Assembly (NCBI GenBank): GCA_019426215.1
Contig: CM033394.1
Location: forward strand, 40,484,423 to 40,548,422
Source: Buddleja alternifolia
Lineage: Eukaryota > Streptophyta > Magnoliopsida > Lamiales > Scrophulariaceae
Direction of reading: 5' to 3'
Length of the DNA stretch: 64,000 bases
Shown piece by piece: positions 46,422 through 60,800 of the stretch. Position 1 is the first letter of the stretch, and each line of letters begins with the position of its first letter. The notes under the pieces are model-generated. The model made no database searches and had not been told where the DNA came from. It saw only the letters and a list, made by a program, of their open reading frames with translations. The translations under genes were made by a program, and so were the position numbers.

Positions 46422-49400
46422 AAATATATTATCCAGAATTTTCTATTCTCTTTTAATTTTTAGACACTTGAAAAATGTGTTGGATATGGTATCCACATCT
46501 AAAAGTATCCATTTTTCCTATGAACACAATATCATTTTAGAAAGCACGCGTACATAATAGGTGGCTGAAAGTTGATGCCACTCACCTAAATTAGTTGGTA
46601 AAAGAATATATAAGATAAATCTTAATTTACTAAGGCAACAAACAAATCATTTTTTTGGATTCTTTTGTTTCTTAAATGATCAGTTTAGTATTTGTAGGTT
46701 TCTGGACTTTATGAAGTGCCGACGAGTTAATTAAGGCTAGGAAACATCATCTTAGACTTTCTGAGGCAGATTTCAATATTATCGTCTCGATGTTTGACAA
46801 AAATATTACGAGTGGCTTAAAGCACCAGCCTCCATGCAATGATGCAAGTCATCATCATGAATAAAGACAATATAAGATAATTTAGGTTATCGATATGTAT
46901 GTAGCTAACATATTCCCACATTGAATGAATACAAGTATTTTGTGAGGTTTATAAATCTCAAATTCCTTTCATTCTAATAAGATGCCCTTAAAAATAAATT
47001 CGTGCAGCCCAGACCAAAACGAATTATACCTCTTGTAAAAGTGTCCGATGAACAAAAAAATTAAGTATTTGAATAAGCATCAACATCAGTTAATTTATTG
47101 CACCAAGAAAGAAATTATGAGCTATTTTATTTTTACGTCCACTCCCTGGATATTTGAATTTTTAGCTTAAAAGAATTACATAAATTCTTTTTAATAAAAA
47201 GTCATATTTCTATATAGAAATATAAAAAGGAAAGAAATCAAAATACAAACTTTAAAACCCTCTCTACATTTCTACATAAAATACATTAATTTTAGAGCAA
47301 AATATACCATCATTTATACACTATTATATTTTCACCTCCCTTAATTTGACAAGAAATCATTTGCAATTAATTGATTCTGAAAGAATTAATACATCTATAC
47401 TTTCTAAATCAAGTGAAAGTGAAAAAACGATGGTATGAAAACCGTGGTATATAACATTTTTCTTAATGTTATACTTGATAGAGTAATCTATAGTTTTGGA
47501 AAAAGATATGAGACCAAAATTTAAATTTAAAGATCATTTTCGATAATATAAAATTAGATTAACATAAATAAGAGAATCAATTTTTGAAATTGAAATGCAT
47601 GTATATTAAAATTGTGAAACTTATGAAACAGAAAATAAAATAAAATAAACTTAAAATTTACCTCTTCATTAATTTAAATAGGCTGCACCCTGCAAGCTCT
47701 AGATAGTCAAGTCGGCTAGCCACCGTTGTATATTCCTAACTGCATCAATATTTGAATAAAATCGAAATATATTATATAACAAGTAATTACACATACCACA
47801 TGATTCATATATATTGAAATAAGAGTGACCCAATTACGATCAGACAAGTGTTATAGCACTTAATTTGTGATTTATTAAGTGTAGTCCATACCCAATTCGG
47901 ACCAAAAACATTTCATGTGTGAGAGAATTAGCATTCATTAATAAATGATAAACGGACACCTATGCAGATACGATACGGATACAAACGGATCAATTCTTAA
48001 AAAAATTAGTATACAGATACGATTCCGATACAATTGACCATGTGTATTTTTTCTTTCTCTCAAAAACTGAACACAGACAGTGTACACGTGTTCAACACTA
48101 TAAGAGATATTTTTTGAAATATCCGTAAATCATAGATCACCATCAAAGGTGTTACCATCAAAGGTGTTACCCAACAAAGGCGTTAAGAATCTGTAAGGGG
48201 GGCCACAATCAAATAGACCATGCTTTGACTGTTATGTGCACTTAACACACCTAATTCTTTAAACAATTGTATTTGTAACAAAGAAAAAGGTACATTAAAA
48301 CAAATCATTAATAAAGTTTTATTGGTACTAAAGATTTAATTAGACCCATAACTACATGCTTCTCCTTTGCCTAAGATACAATTCCCATTCACATTAATTG
48401 GGGGAAATTTCCTGTTACATCGAGTGTGTTATTCCAAAGTTTAAGATATATTTGTGTGTTTATCATTCTTTTTTATCATTTTTGTAATTTGTGTCGATCA
48501 ATTTCATCAATATGAAACCTTGACTAAACAACATTTCTTTTTCTTTTGTGGGGACCTAAAAGATTCCATCAACTTTATTATAAAGTAGACCAATATCTTC
48601 ATTCAGTGTAACAAAAAATATGAAAATATTTAATCAATATGGTTTTTTCTAAGATCTATTTCTTGAGAATTTTCTTTTTCCGAATTATTTGTTTCTACAA
48701 ACAAATCTTGAACGTTTTGACATAAAGAACCAAAAATTATTACTTATTGGTTTACGCTCATTATTTCAAGTAAGAAGGTCACGAGTTCAAACTCGTTTGT
48801 GATAATAGATAGTAAAACCTTGCTCCTGACAATGCCTCTTCTCGTTTTTTTTATTTATTAAAAAAAAAAAAGGTTACCTAATGTTTCAAATTTGATAAAT
48901 TTAGATTTTCATTTTATATTCGAGAATGCCTTATTTGATATGTGATTCAAAAAGGAATGTAGTCTCAATTCTCAAATTGAGAGATTAAATTTGTTTTGTT
49001 GAGGGCCTAGCCCTTGCAAAGGCTACTAATTGATAAATTTTGCTTTTAGGAGTGATGATGCTATTATTGGCATTAGGACAATTTGAATGATAGCATAGTA
49101 GATTTTTTTGTAATCGTTTGAACCTACCTTATAAACGTTCTAATATGGGTCTACTTGTTTCTCATAGATGTTGGTCTATAGGCTAGGAACTAGTTATTCA
49201 TATTTTTGTTCTAGTGTAGGTGCTTTGATTGTAACAAAGAATCTCCTTGTACATTTTTTGTTCTGCCCTTTTTTATTTTTATGCAATTGAATTTTCCATT
49301 AACGATACAATTATTAAACTAATTTCTATAAGAGGAACTAATGTTCAATTATATTGAACTATTTAAATAATTCAATGTAATAATAATTAACTTTAATCGC

Positions 49401-49978
49401 CCTATTATAACTTTTATTAAGATCTCCAAAATAAACAATAACATCGAGTAATTAAAAATTGAAGAAGGATCTTGAATTAGGTATAAAATAATAAATAATT
49501 AAAGATGAGACAAATAGGACAAAAATAAATAAAAAGCCACTGAAGTGTCACTCTTTAAGCTTTTAGCTTTATTCATTCATTCACTCCCTCCGTCATTGAC
49601 ATCCCGCCTTTCTCGTCCGCTCCCCATCGACACCATGTGATCCCCCACCCCCACCCCCGCCCCCCCACAACACACACATTCTATATATATATATATATAT
49701 ATGCAGATGTAGATGCGTGTGTATATACATCTGGGTTTCACTAAGATTTCCCTACATTTCTTATAAATCCAACCATTTATAATTGACAAGAAGAAAATAA
49801 CAGTAACAGAAAGAAATTACAAAATGATCCTATATGTATGTCATCATAAGAGAGAAAAAAGCGCGAGACGCATGATGATATGATTGTTGATCAGGATGGG
49901 TATCCGTATCTCCTGATTATTCTGCAGTGGCTTTATATATACATATGCAATTCGTAAAGTGTGATTTGCAGCTGCACA
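46422..49978. other. AT-rich intergenic region
   Basis: No gene is found on either strand. It contains a small tandem duplication ACCATCAAAGGTGTT (48,140-48,165), a possible SINE remnant (48,741-48,872), and a (TA)n tract at 49,682-49,702. A TATA-like TTATATATACATATG lies 45 bp upstream of the next start codon, and no clear upstream leader exon is visible. Confidence 0.5.
48741..48872 (+). mobile_element. Possible SINE remnant
   Basis: A B-box-like GGTCACGAGTTCAAACTCG is followed about 65 bp later by a T- and then A-rich tail (AAAAAAAAAAAAGG at 48,859-48,872). No clear A box or target duplication. Confidence 0.3.
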
Positions 49979-50093
49979 ATGGAAAATAGGGCCCTTCCGT
50001 TATTGGCTCTTATTTTCATTGTTCTCTGTATATTCTTGAGCTCAGGTCCTGTTCTGTCCCACCCCAGAGATCCTTTCATCCCCATTTCAGGTT

Positions 50094-50138
<45 letters not shown>

Positions 50139-53100
50139 ATTCATGAATCCTTAGAAATTATGTATTGTTATGTTATTTCTTGGGGGACATTTTGTAACTA
50201 GGATATGGTGCTATTTTTTACAATTATTAATTTTTGTTATTTCTTGAAACTTTTCTTTTGAAGTTATTAATCTTAATAAAAATATTGATGCATGTTTTTC
50301 TTGGTTATATACTTATATATGGTTCCTGGCATTTCCCTATTATTTTTTCCACTTTTGCTTTAATGTTAATTGTCTTGATGATGTTTCTGAAAATGGGATG
50401 GTGTATTTTCTGAATTATTGAATTTTTGAAAATAAGCAAAATGTTGGTTCTTGATGAAATAGAATGCTTTTTTTTTTTTTTTTTTTTTTGCGCTGGTCAA
50501 CTAACAATGCCTCCGGGACCAGATGTGGCTTTACTTACTGATCACCCCACCAACAGAGTCTCACATCTAGGGAATCGAACGCACAGCCTTTAGAATAATT
50601 TGATTTGTGTATAAAGTGATCTAACATGTGGCTTTCTTGATTTTACATAATCTTCATATTATTCTTGGTTTTTTCTGTCATTATATGGAATATACCATTT
50701 GTTTGTTTTAATCCATGTGTAAACTTTATGTAGGAGAAGAAAATGTGGGGTCTTGGAAGGATGAAATACTGAGTTCTAGTTCCGCGGCTCCAGGGCCAGC
50801 CAATGATGTGAGCACACTTGTATTAGCAGAGAACAGGACAAAGAGGCCTGATATTCTTTTGAAGTTTCGAAAATACAGAGGTGGATGGGATATTGCCAAT
50901 AAACATTACTGGGCAGTAAGCTCTATTCTCCTTGCTTCGCTAATAGCTTTACTTTCTCCTTGTCTATTGCCTATTGAAATATATGCCCACAACAACTTTG
51001 ATCTTATTTGCTTTCCGTGTTATGCTTATATCAAGGATTGAGAGGACACTAGTTAGATATTTTACTGGTTTGACGTGTTAAATAATGAATTGCAATGTGT
51101 TTCTATGTTTCTAGATCTGTGTTTCGGGACCGTATTGATAAATGTTGAAACTTGTTCATATTACTTGAATTGATTAAGAGAGGCTTTGAAGCTGGCCAAG
51201 AATGTTGAGATTGAAAGCTATTTAGAAGAATTGAATGTGTTCTCTGCTCAATCTTTTAGCTAAATGTACATTAGATAATCCTGATGGAAAATTTGTCAAA
51301 CTATGTAAGGAATAATGCTTGTTGAGCTAGATGATAAGGCTTACTGTTTCATTTTGTTGGTAGTTAGTCATAGAAGTTAATTACTGAGATAGACTTCATA
51401 TTATTCTGCTGTGGGTGAAGAAGATCTTGTTGTGAAATATGCTATAAAAAATATATTTGCATAATTCCAGGAAAGGAAAATGCTTTTATAATCACGGTGA
51501 GGTGAGCATAATGTATGTGGTAAAGGTTAGTCTTGTTAGCTTCTGACATTTTTTTATCCATAGATTCGGGAAATACATCTGTTGGGTTTACTCTAAATTG
51601 CCATGGTGTGAGGTGTCAAGAACATTTTTCCTTGTAAATTCCCATGACCATAAAGTACCAAAAGCTCGATTATATATGTTTAATGATTCTTCTGAGGCTA
51701 AACGTTATTTCTTTTTATGAGTAAAGTTGATGTTAAATACTTATACCATGCTTTTGACCATTGTTTCCACAGTCTGTGGGATTTACAGGTGCTGCAGCTT
51801 TTATTGTTGCTTTTTTATGGTTCATTCTTTTCGGGTTCGCTCTCGTGGTGCATTATTTCTGTGGATGGAAAATAAACATCAATACCGAAGAATCAAGCTG
51901 GTCACTGAGGATATGTCTTATACTACTCATTATCTTTACCATCGCTGCAGCGTAAATACCTAAACTCACATCCTTAATGAATGTCTAGAATTGAATCTAC
52001 CTACTAGAAATTTCGTGCTACTCACTTAGATACTACTCAAGTGAGATCGTGAGTCGTTGGATGAGAATATGATGATGTTTTGAATTAAAACGATGACATC
52101 ACCATATGTAATCTAATTGTTCACAATGAAATATGTGATTTAAATCCTGATTCTCTTGCAATTAGATCTTAATTCCAGTCTCAAAAGGCAACTGATTGCT
52201 TGCTTGATCCACTTTCTCTTGTAAACAGGATTGGATGTATTTTGCTTTCGGTAGGACAAGTTGAATTTCATGAAGAAGCATTGGATACTCTAAATTACGT
52301 TGTAAATCAGTCGGAATACACAGTGGAGACACTCAGAAATGTCACAGAATATTTGTCAATGGCAAAAACTGTCAATGTGGCCCAAATTTTCCTTCCTTCA
52401 GATGTCAAAGATGATATAGACCGGTTAAATGTGGACTTAAATACTGCAGCAGATACACTGGAACAGAAGACGAAGGAGAATTCAAGACACATACGAAAAA
52501 TCTTCAATGCAGTGTATGACTTAATAGCATATAGTAATTTAGAGACTATTTTCATTTTTCTTAATTCATCTTAGCGGGTTGATGACCAAATTGCTTCTTA
52601 CAGGCGATCGGTACTTATAATTGTTGCTATTTTGATGCTTCTAATATCTACTCTAGGTCTTGGTATGTATTTGAAACCTTAACTCGTCTGTTGAACGGAT
52701 TTTCTGCCTTTAAATTTTTTAGCTGATGCGTGTGTAATCTTTCATTGCAGGTTTGTCTATTCTTGGCCATCAACATGCTATACACATGTGAGATTTAGTA
52801 TTTATATTTACTTTCCAGTTATGTAGTTGGCAACTTTTCAGTTTTTTCCCATTTGGATTTCATCTCATATTTCGATTATCAGATGCTTGCCAAGTGTACC
52901 ACTGTTTTCTAAATACACACTTGGCCTGTATATGTAATGTTGGGCTACAAGATGAGACACTAAACTGAAGTAGAGAATCCAAAATGTGCTAAACATATCT
53001 AATTTTCAATTTTCTCATCACTCATCATATTCATGCAGATTTGTCGTCAGTGGATGGTTGCTCGTCGCAGTTACATTCATCCTTTGTGGTGTTTTTGTCA

Positions 53101-55053
53101 TTATGAACAAGTAAGATGCCTAATTTTTGACGTAGATCGAAATTTGCAATTTTTCGGTTGGAGGTTTTCACCAACTCTTTGTGGATGTTTCTGTCTTGTA
53201 ATACAATTTGTTCAACACATTCAATTAAAAGAATTATTGAGTTTAGTTTGAATATTTTCAAGTTAAAATACACTTCAAGTCCACCTAATATATAAGCCAA
53301 CTGAAATCTTTAGCTCCAAACACGACCTCGAAGCTTTGCAGCGATCACTTTTTGTGCAGAAAGGCTTCTGTAACATACTGTATTTTGCGTTTCAGTGCAA
53401 TTACTGATACCTGCATGGCGATGGGAGAATGGGTGGAGAATCCGCATGCGGAAACAGCCCTTGGTAACATCCTTCCATGTGTTGACCAGAGGACGACTAA
53501 TCAGACTCTGTTCAAGAGTAAACAAGTGATCAACGATCTTGTAAATATAGTCAATGGATTTGTAGGCTCTGTTGCCAACTCAAATCCACCTCCCGAGGCC
53601 GGTATGAGCTATTACAATCAATCGGGTCCGTTGATACCTCCACTCTGCTATCCATATGACTCTCAGCTGCAAGATCACCCGTGTTCAGCTCAAGAACTTT
53701 CTATGGAAAATGCTTCTCTGGTAAGCAGTTGATATATCATTTTATGAGAAGTATTTCTATAGAAAATCAGTTTATTTTACTTGGCTAGTTAATATCACAA
53801 GTAATATGATGCTAGATGTGCAATCGATCTTTCATACTTTTCAGTGAAGTTATAAAATCATTGACCTTGGTAAGAATCAACTCCATCAAGACGACTGACA
53901 AGGACGAAGTCAGGGTTCTTAGTGTTGGGGGCGTGATATACATTTTGATTCACATGGGCCGACAATATATAGGAATTTGAAGGAGATTGTTTGGTTTCAA
54001 TTTTACCTGTAAAACCCGAAACTATAGACAAGTAAAGGGGCGAGCCCCATATTAGCTCCATTTCTCGTTGCTGGAACTTCATAAATTTATAAAGCATCGG
54101 AACTTAGGCTTTAAAAGTACTTCATTAAGCATGATTTTCCTGTTCTCGGGCTACTAATTAAATTCTTTTCCACTCTATATCTCTTCTTATACGAAACTTT
54201 CTTCCCAAGACCGAGTGTTTATATCTTTTAAGGTGTTCTTAGATAAGGAACTGAAGGAATTTTGAATTATTAGGGTAAATTACATAGACATCCCACGTGA
54301 AACCCTAATTATGAAAAACACCTTGAAATTTGAGAAATTACCGTAACCTCTCGTGTCTATGAATTGCTGATTACAATTTCACCCTCTATAATAAAAAGCA
54401 AATTTAAAGTTCAACCTCTGTCAATAAAATTGACAAAGCAGATTAAAATTTCCCCCTTGTTTTTCGAGTTGCAAGCATTTGACAGAGCGCATCTTAGTAA
54501 TTTGCAAAATTAATGAGCTCGTGTTAACTACCCAATAAATGAATGAGAAAGTGTGCACTTAATTATCCCTACCTATTACTTGGAAAATCTAGAAATGAAT
54601 TTTTTTTTTTCATGAATACAGGTTTGGCAGAGTTATACTTGCACAGTATCATCATATGGTCTTTGCAGCAGTGTTGGGAGGTTGACTCCCGACATGTACT
54701 CACAATTAGTGGCAGCAGTAAACATAAGTTACGCTCTCGAACATTATGCCCCGCCTCTACTGAGTCTTCAAAACTGTAATTTTGTACGTGATACATTTCA
54801 AACCATAACTTCAAGCTATTGTCCTCCACTGGAGCACTATCTTCGTATTGTAAACGCAGGATTAGCCCTGATATCCGTAGGGATAATGCTTAGTCTTGCT
54901 CTGTGGATACTATATGCAAACCGCCCCCAAAGGGAGGAAGTGTTTGCTAAGATTTCTTCACGAATAAAACGTAGTAGCTGCAGTGGCAAGGGGAATAGTA
55001 TGAGTGGAAATGATATAGAATTAACTGGAAATACTCCAAGAAATGGAGTTTAG
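49979..55053 (+). CDS. Five-pass transmembrane protein, tweety-like topology
   Basis: Nine exons: 49,979-50,090; 50,734-50,915; 51,773-51,951; 52,229-52,513; 52,604-52,662; 52,751-52,787; 53,039-53,110; 53,396-53,720; 54,622-55,053. All introns are GT..AG and phases join into 560 codons plus stop. Residues 1-27 are a signal peptide (LPLLALIFIVLCIFLSSG). Spans lie at about 102-126, 144-164, 256-278, 286-307 and 492-517. The large loop 308-491 has eight cysteines (TDTC, PCVDQ, LCYPYD, HPCSAQ, YTCTV, GLCSS, NCNF, SYCPP) and N-glycosylation sites (NQT, NQS, NAS, NIS). The last 43 residues are basic and Ser-rich. It looks like the plant family of Arabidopsis At2g25270/At2g12400-type membrane proteins (from memory, moderately sure). 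The function is not established; tweety relatives are anion-channel or lipid-handling proteins. Confidence 0.8.
50097..50138. repeat. (TA)n microsatellite in intron 1
   Basis: About 20 TA units just after the exon 1 donor site of the five-pass membrane gene. Confidence 0.9.
50468..50620 (-). mobile_element. SINE-like insertion in intron 1
   Basis: On the minus strand a B-box-like GCGTTCGATTCCCTAGATG is followed by about 110 bp and a poly-A tail (poly-T at 50,468-50,489 on +). The tRNA-like A box is not clear, so it may be 5' truncated. Confidence 0.45.
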
Positions 55054-55299
55054 AATAGGTTTTATACTTTGAGTCTTTTAAGGATCAAAAGGCGGAAATG
55101 TTACGGTTTTTTGATTGTTAGCCGGACTTGACATGGAGCGAAGCGCCATCTCGAGGTATAGGTTGATGGATATTGTATTACTTTGTATTTCAAGTGATGT
55201 TGTATAGTAAAATGGCTTTTATTTATCTATTAGATCTCATTAATTGGGGAAAAAAGGGAAAACTTAGTGCAAATCAATAGTTTCTTTCTCTTTGAATAA

Positions 55300-55870
55300 G
55301 GGGTGATGACATTTTCTCATCCAAATTATTTGGGTTTTTGTACTTTTGTACACAAATTGTTTTTTTTGGCACTTTTTTATTTGAATTACATTGATTTTTA
55401 TAAAATTTTATATTTTAGCATTTTTCGGCGAAATAGCGTGAGTATTCTGTCGGGGTTCCATCATATATATCACATGTGATTTTTTTAAGGATAAATATGA
55501 AATTTTATCAATTGAAACAATAATTTGTTGTGGTTTCGCTATTTTGAATTCTACTATTCAAAGTATCATTTCAACTTAAAAAACGTATAAATAGTGAACT
55601 GAAAGTTCCATTAAATGTCATTTTTACCTTTAAAAAGGTTATATGCAATGTATGTAATGAAATTTCGACGAATATTCCATTGAAAATGCTACAAGTATAA
55701 AATTTTGTAAAAATTCTTGTATTTCAGATAAGACAGTGTAAAAAATAAACAAGTTTAGATAAAATAATACAAAACCCGTTTAGTTAAGATAAAAAAGTGC
55801 AAAAAAAAAAAAGTTTACTAATAAAAGTGCAAAAACCCGAATAGTTTGGATAGGAAAATGTTATTACCCC
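55300..55870. mobile_element. PIF/Harbinger-like MITE
   Basis: The left end GGGGTGATGACATTTTCTCA and the right end (reverse complement GGGGTAATAACATTTTCCTA) give inverted repeats of at least 48 bp, running on into GGGTTTTTGTACTTTT / GGGTTTTTGCACTTTT. TAA flanks both sides (55,297-55,299; 55,871-55,873), the target site of PIF/Harbinger elements. No coding ORF. It lies about 250 bp past the stop codon of the membrane gene. Confidence 0.65.
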
Positions 55871-57870
55871 TAACGTGGTTGACTCTGTTGAGGAAGACAA
55901 ACACTTCAGCTACATTTTGAGCTACTAAGGCATATTGTCGGGGCTTGAGAGATGAACTAGATCTTCTATTTCAATTTTATGTTTCATCATGTGTATGAAC
56001 TATTTCTTAAAATATAGACGTGTGGATGAATGACACTCGACGTGCATCAATACAATAGAACACAAGATGCAACACAAATTAGAATAGATGAATGATCCAA
56101 AATGTTTAAGATAGCATCAACAACACTTACATTCCTTTCGAAATAGTGTACTTAATACTCCACATTTAAATTTTAAAATTGTAGTAATCTCTTTTGAAAA
56201 TCCGAAGTTTGAAAAAAAAAAAACACAAATGGAAATGGTTAAATGACTATTTTACCCTCTACATCAGCGTTTAAAGAGGGAAAAAAAATTGGGTTCTAAT
56301 GTGAGGAAATGAGAGACAAAATGGACAGACAGACGGCATTCAATGTCAACAAGAAATACATAGTCATTTTATAGGTTATGAATCCTGTATAACATCCTAT
56401 ACTAAAATAAAGATTATGGTCCATTCATAATTATATCCTAACTATCAAGTGCCTACATCCTAGGGACTTCTAGATGTTGGACAATTTGATCTCTTAAATA
56501 AAGTTGTTCACACTACCAATTACTTCATTCAATTTTTATGTCCATCATTCACATTCCATTGTTTGTTTATGCCTATAAAATTATTTTGTGTGGCAATGGA
56601 CTTTTCCCCCTTGAAAAACCAGTCACATGTAACATTATATCTGAAGTATCCACATGAGAAGGAATAGAGTAGAATATCTTTAACATCTTGAACACTAATC
56701 TTGCCACTAAGTCAAGCTTTATTGGCTGGCAACTTTATATTTTTAACTGAAATTGTATAAACATTATCAATATGGAATCTAATTAATGTTATATATCTTA
56801 TATTTGATTGTAAAATATGAATAATTTTTAGTAAGTCTTGATATAATTGTAAGTTGTGTGTATGATGCACTCAACTATTTACGATTGTTAAATATTGAGT
56901 ATGAGAAACTTTTAGAACGATCTATGTAAAAGAGCTACATCCAAATGTATTGACTTTAATTGTATAGGTTGTGCATAAAAAATTCATAGTCTTAGACTAA
57001 ATAATCAATAAAATTACCCAATAAGTTATTGACAAGTATCACCGATTTAATTTCGGATTGTATACAGAATCAAACTAGTTTAGGAGTTTCGCAAGTCGAC
57101 TAGAGCTTAATTATTTGGAGCTTGATAGAAAATTACTATCAAGCTCCACTTGCATTCACCCTTGGTTCACGTAATTACTCGTGAAATTTAGGACACTAAC
57201 AATTATCTCTATGATAGACTTAACCAACGGCCACAATTACATATATTATTGACCACAAGAATATGATGATAGGCAATAGTAGTCGGACACCATTGGTCTT
57301 GAATGGTCCTAACCTATTGAGTAATCTTATGGTAGATAGGGTCGAATAATTTCTACACAAATATGCATTATTTGATTTAGAAGTATAATAGTGAAATATA
57401 AAACAACTATTTTAATTCAACAATGTATATGAATTGAAACCATAATCTCGATCTACCACACAATCACCCCAATCTACCATATAATCACCCGATGCCTACT
57501 ACATTTCTTTCGCGGAAGATTCTTACTACATTAAGGAACCAAAAAGGAGAAGAACATTTTCACTTTCATTTGAGATTCTTCTTTCCTTCTTAGGTAGGTA
57601 CAATTCGTAAAATAAAGTGTACAACAAATTAGCATAACAAAACTCAAAAGTGGCATTGAGTACTAGGTAGTGTGGGGCCCTGTCTTAGAACAAAAAAGCC
57701 CAATTTCAATTCAATTCGGGTTGGCGTAATACGCACCTTTGCCGTTCACCATCACCAAACGGCAGAACGCCAATAAATTAAACGGCGGCTGACCACTTCC
57801 CCCCTTACAAAACCTCAGGGGAATAGATACATACACATTTCTTTTGTATCTATACATTGGTGTAGATTCC
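55871..57870. other. Intergenic region and QSOX promoter
   Basis: AT-rich, no gene seen. The last 150 bp before the QSOX start are more GC-rich (ACGGCAGAACGCC, AAACGGCGGCTGACC at 57,760-57,800). No strong TATA box was recognised. Confidence 0.45.
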
Positions 57871-60800
57871 ATGTCTTCTGTAACTTATATCACTGTGTTA
57901 ATTGTAATACTATGCGTATCAGACATCGGAGCATCATCATCTGTGATTTCAGCTCCAATTGCGATTGGATCTCGTTCACTTCTTCGATCAATCGACAAAG
58001 AAAAAGCTGAAAAACCTGATTTTGCGGTGGAATTGAACGCCACTGATTTCGATTCAGTGCTTAAGGAAACCCCAGCTACTTACGCGATCGTTGAATTCTT
58101 CGCTCACTGGTGAGATTCTCGATTTTGTGAATGTTTTTTTTGTTGTTTAATTGGCTGGAGTTTAAATTTTGATTGATGAAATGTTGTGAAATTACTGTTT
58201 ATTACATTTTCTGGTAAATGTTGAGTATTACGTTTTATTAGAGTTTAGGATTGATTTTTGTAAATGATATTAGATAATTATTGATAATATGTTGGACACT
58301 TGGTGCCTCAAATGTTCTTAGTTATACATGGAAGGTGTAGATTTTAACAGTTAGTTGAATTTTGTAATCAGCTCTTTTCGAAATCGATGCGGGAAATGAT
58401 GTCTTTGAACAACTGAGACGTCGGTTTGGCTTCTTCCTAAATATGGTTAAATGTTCTAGTGTCTGGGATAGAAATAGTCTATTAATGTTCAAACATCATG
58501 TTAGATAGGAATTGATTGAGAACATCTATCTACAGGGGAAGTTTTCCCAAAAGGGTGTCTTTTGAGATAAAATTTGGCAATTTAGAATGTTAATTACAAT
58601 TTTTTGGAAAAATATAGTCATATTTAGCAAAAAGACATTGGAATGAATTTCCAATTTGAGTAAACAAGAAAAATTCAAGCTTTAGTGCTATCAATTTATT
58701 GTGCTGCTGACAAGGACTGTACTTGTATAGCAAGCATAAACAAATTGTATGGCTCTGCCTTACAAATTATGGAAAGAATGGAATACCATCAATAGACACT
58801 AGTTGTCTCGTCTTCTCTAAAACTGAATTTTTTCCCATTTTTTTTATTATTGAACCTAGAAACAGCTTCTGGTCTTTGTCTATGATTAAACAGTATGGAA
58901 CTATTGAGTCCATCAGAACAGTTTGTCAAAGTAGGATAAAAAGTTCGAGTGTGGTTAGTCTAGTTTACTGGACAACGAAACTTTGTGTTTCTAGAAATAG
59001 CTGAAGTTTTTATATGGACATGGGGCAACAATAGATGTAGATTGGGACACAGTTAATCAGAAATTTCCGAGGATGAGGACAAGAACTATAGCAGCTGATA
59101 AATGTTATTCTTTGACAAAAGTAGGAAACTTTTCTCACACGTTCTTGTTATGTTTGTCTAGGATGTCTCTATACGCATATGTGTTTAGAGCCACGCATTA
59201 CATGCATGAATAATTATTCTGTCATCCTTCCTTACCAATCTTTGGCACGTCATAGGTTTTGAAATATGTTTGACAATATATTCTCATTATATTGGTATAG
59301 TTTCTAAAGTGTCCAAAATATGGTTGAGCAGTATTCAACATTTATGACAAATATTAAATTTTTTATGGTTAAAGAGGTGGTAATACACATCTCATATTGC
59401 TGTTACGGAACCACATTGGTTTCCTTTTGATGCCTCCTTGGAAAATGACTATGTTTTCACTTTACTCGCAACATTGAGAAAAGAACTTATCTACAAATTG
59501 TATAGTTGCTAAAGTAGCACAACTATGGAGATAAGGGTAAAGAGACTTAAACAGATATGCAAATCCTTATTGGAAATGGCTTCTTGAAGGAAAGGACAAA
59601 AGAAAAACAAAACTTCTTCCAAGCTGCATACAGGTTATCATGATATCTGAGCTCTGTGCGACACATTTCATGCATCTATAACGCACCCATAAATGCGTAG
59701 TAAGACTAAGAAAGAAGAAAGTGCATTCTTTAACAAAGGCAGTGGCTTTCTTGTTACTGCTTAGATTATACCATCAATATAATTATCAGTGGCTGATTAA
59801 TTTCCCTTTGAAATCGGCCTTAAAATATAAGCAAAGATGCATTAAACGATTCAGAAAAGTGATAATACATTTTTGGTCCTCATTTGTTACTGATTCAATT
59901 TCAGTCCCTGGAGTTCACTTTTCGTTAAATGAAATCCAAGTTCTTGATCAATCTCCATTTATTGCAAACAGAGTTGCACTAAAAAGAGACTACAAGTGTA
60001 AAAACTTCAAACTTAAAGGACCAAAATTATAAAGCTAAGAACCAAAATTGTAAAACACTTCAGAAACTAAAACGCTCACATGAATTTCACACTAGCAATT
60101 CTATCAAGACAATATTTTCAAACGATCAGAACTATTCCTGTTTGAAAGTAAATATGAAGATTAAATTTGAACTGAACTGGAAGGATTGAAACTTAATTAG
60201 CAAAAAACATGAAGGATCAAAAATTTGATTACCAACAAAAATGGCTGGTTTGATGGTTCAGTCTGATCCATCTGTGATCCTTTTTGTTTTTCATCTGCAT
60301 AATTAGACCATTTTGAATCTTATTCATTCCGATCCACTCATCTCTGGTTCCAGCTACCCATTTGCTACCTCCAAAAGTTGCACTATCAATGAATGATATT
60401 ATAGCACATTTGTTTTATTATCAGCAGTCTAAACTTTTATGTATTCACTCACGGTAAACTATGTGATATGAATCTCGTTATTGAACTTTCTATGCTGTTG
60501 CTCCTCACTTTTCTCGTTTACCCATATGTGTTTATGGTGTCGTACTATCAATCTTCAAAGTACCCTTAATCTTGATACCAAATATATTTCAGGAGAAGTA
60601 ATTGAGGTTGTTATTTGATGGCTTACTAAACTAGCTTACACATCGTTTAGTTATAAAGAATGAAGATGTAGCTGTGTTTAACTGAGTGGTTTTCAGTAGA
60701 GATCGAGTTTGAACAATATGAAGGTTCTGCTCTAAAGGAAAAGACGTCATTTGACTTTTAAGAAGTTAATGTCTCTATAGATACATACATATGGCTCTGC

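Noticed and set aside
48741..48872. tRNA gene
   Set aside because: Only a B-box-like sequence is present; there is no A box and no cloverleaf.
49961..50146. Upstream start of the membrane-protein gene at 49,961
   Set aside because: That codon is GTG; the first in-frame ATG is 49,979 and directly precedes the signal peptide. The open frame also runs past the exon 1 donor site into intronic (TA)n.
54273..54540. Possible MITE in intron 8 of the membrane gene (AGGGTAAATTACATAGACATCC)
   Set aside because: The left end resembles a known MITE type but no matching inverted end or target duplication was found.
57844..57870. Earlier start for QSOX at 57,844
   Set aside because: That codon is TTG; ATG at 57,871 begins a normal signal peptide.
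58723..60032. ORFs within QSOX intron 1 (58,723-59,004; 59,721-60,032)
   Set aside because: No domain, no link to flanking exons by phase, low-complexity hydrophobic content.
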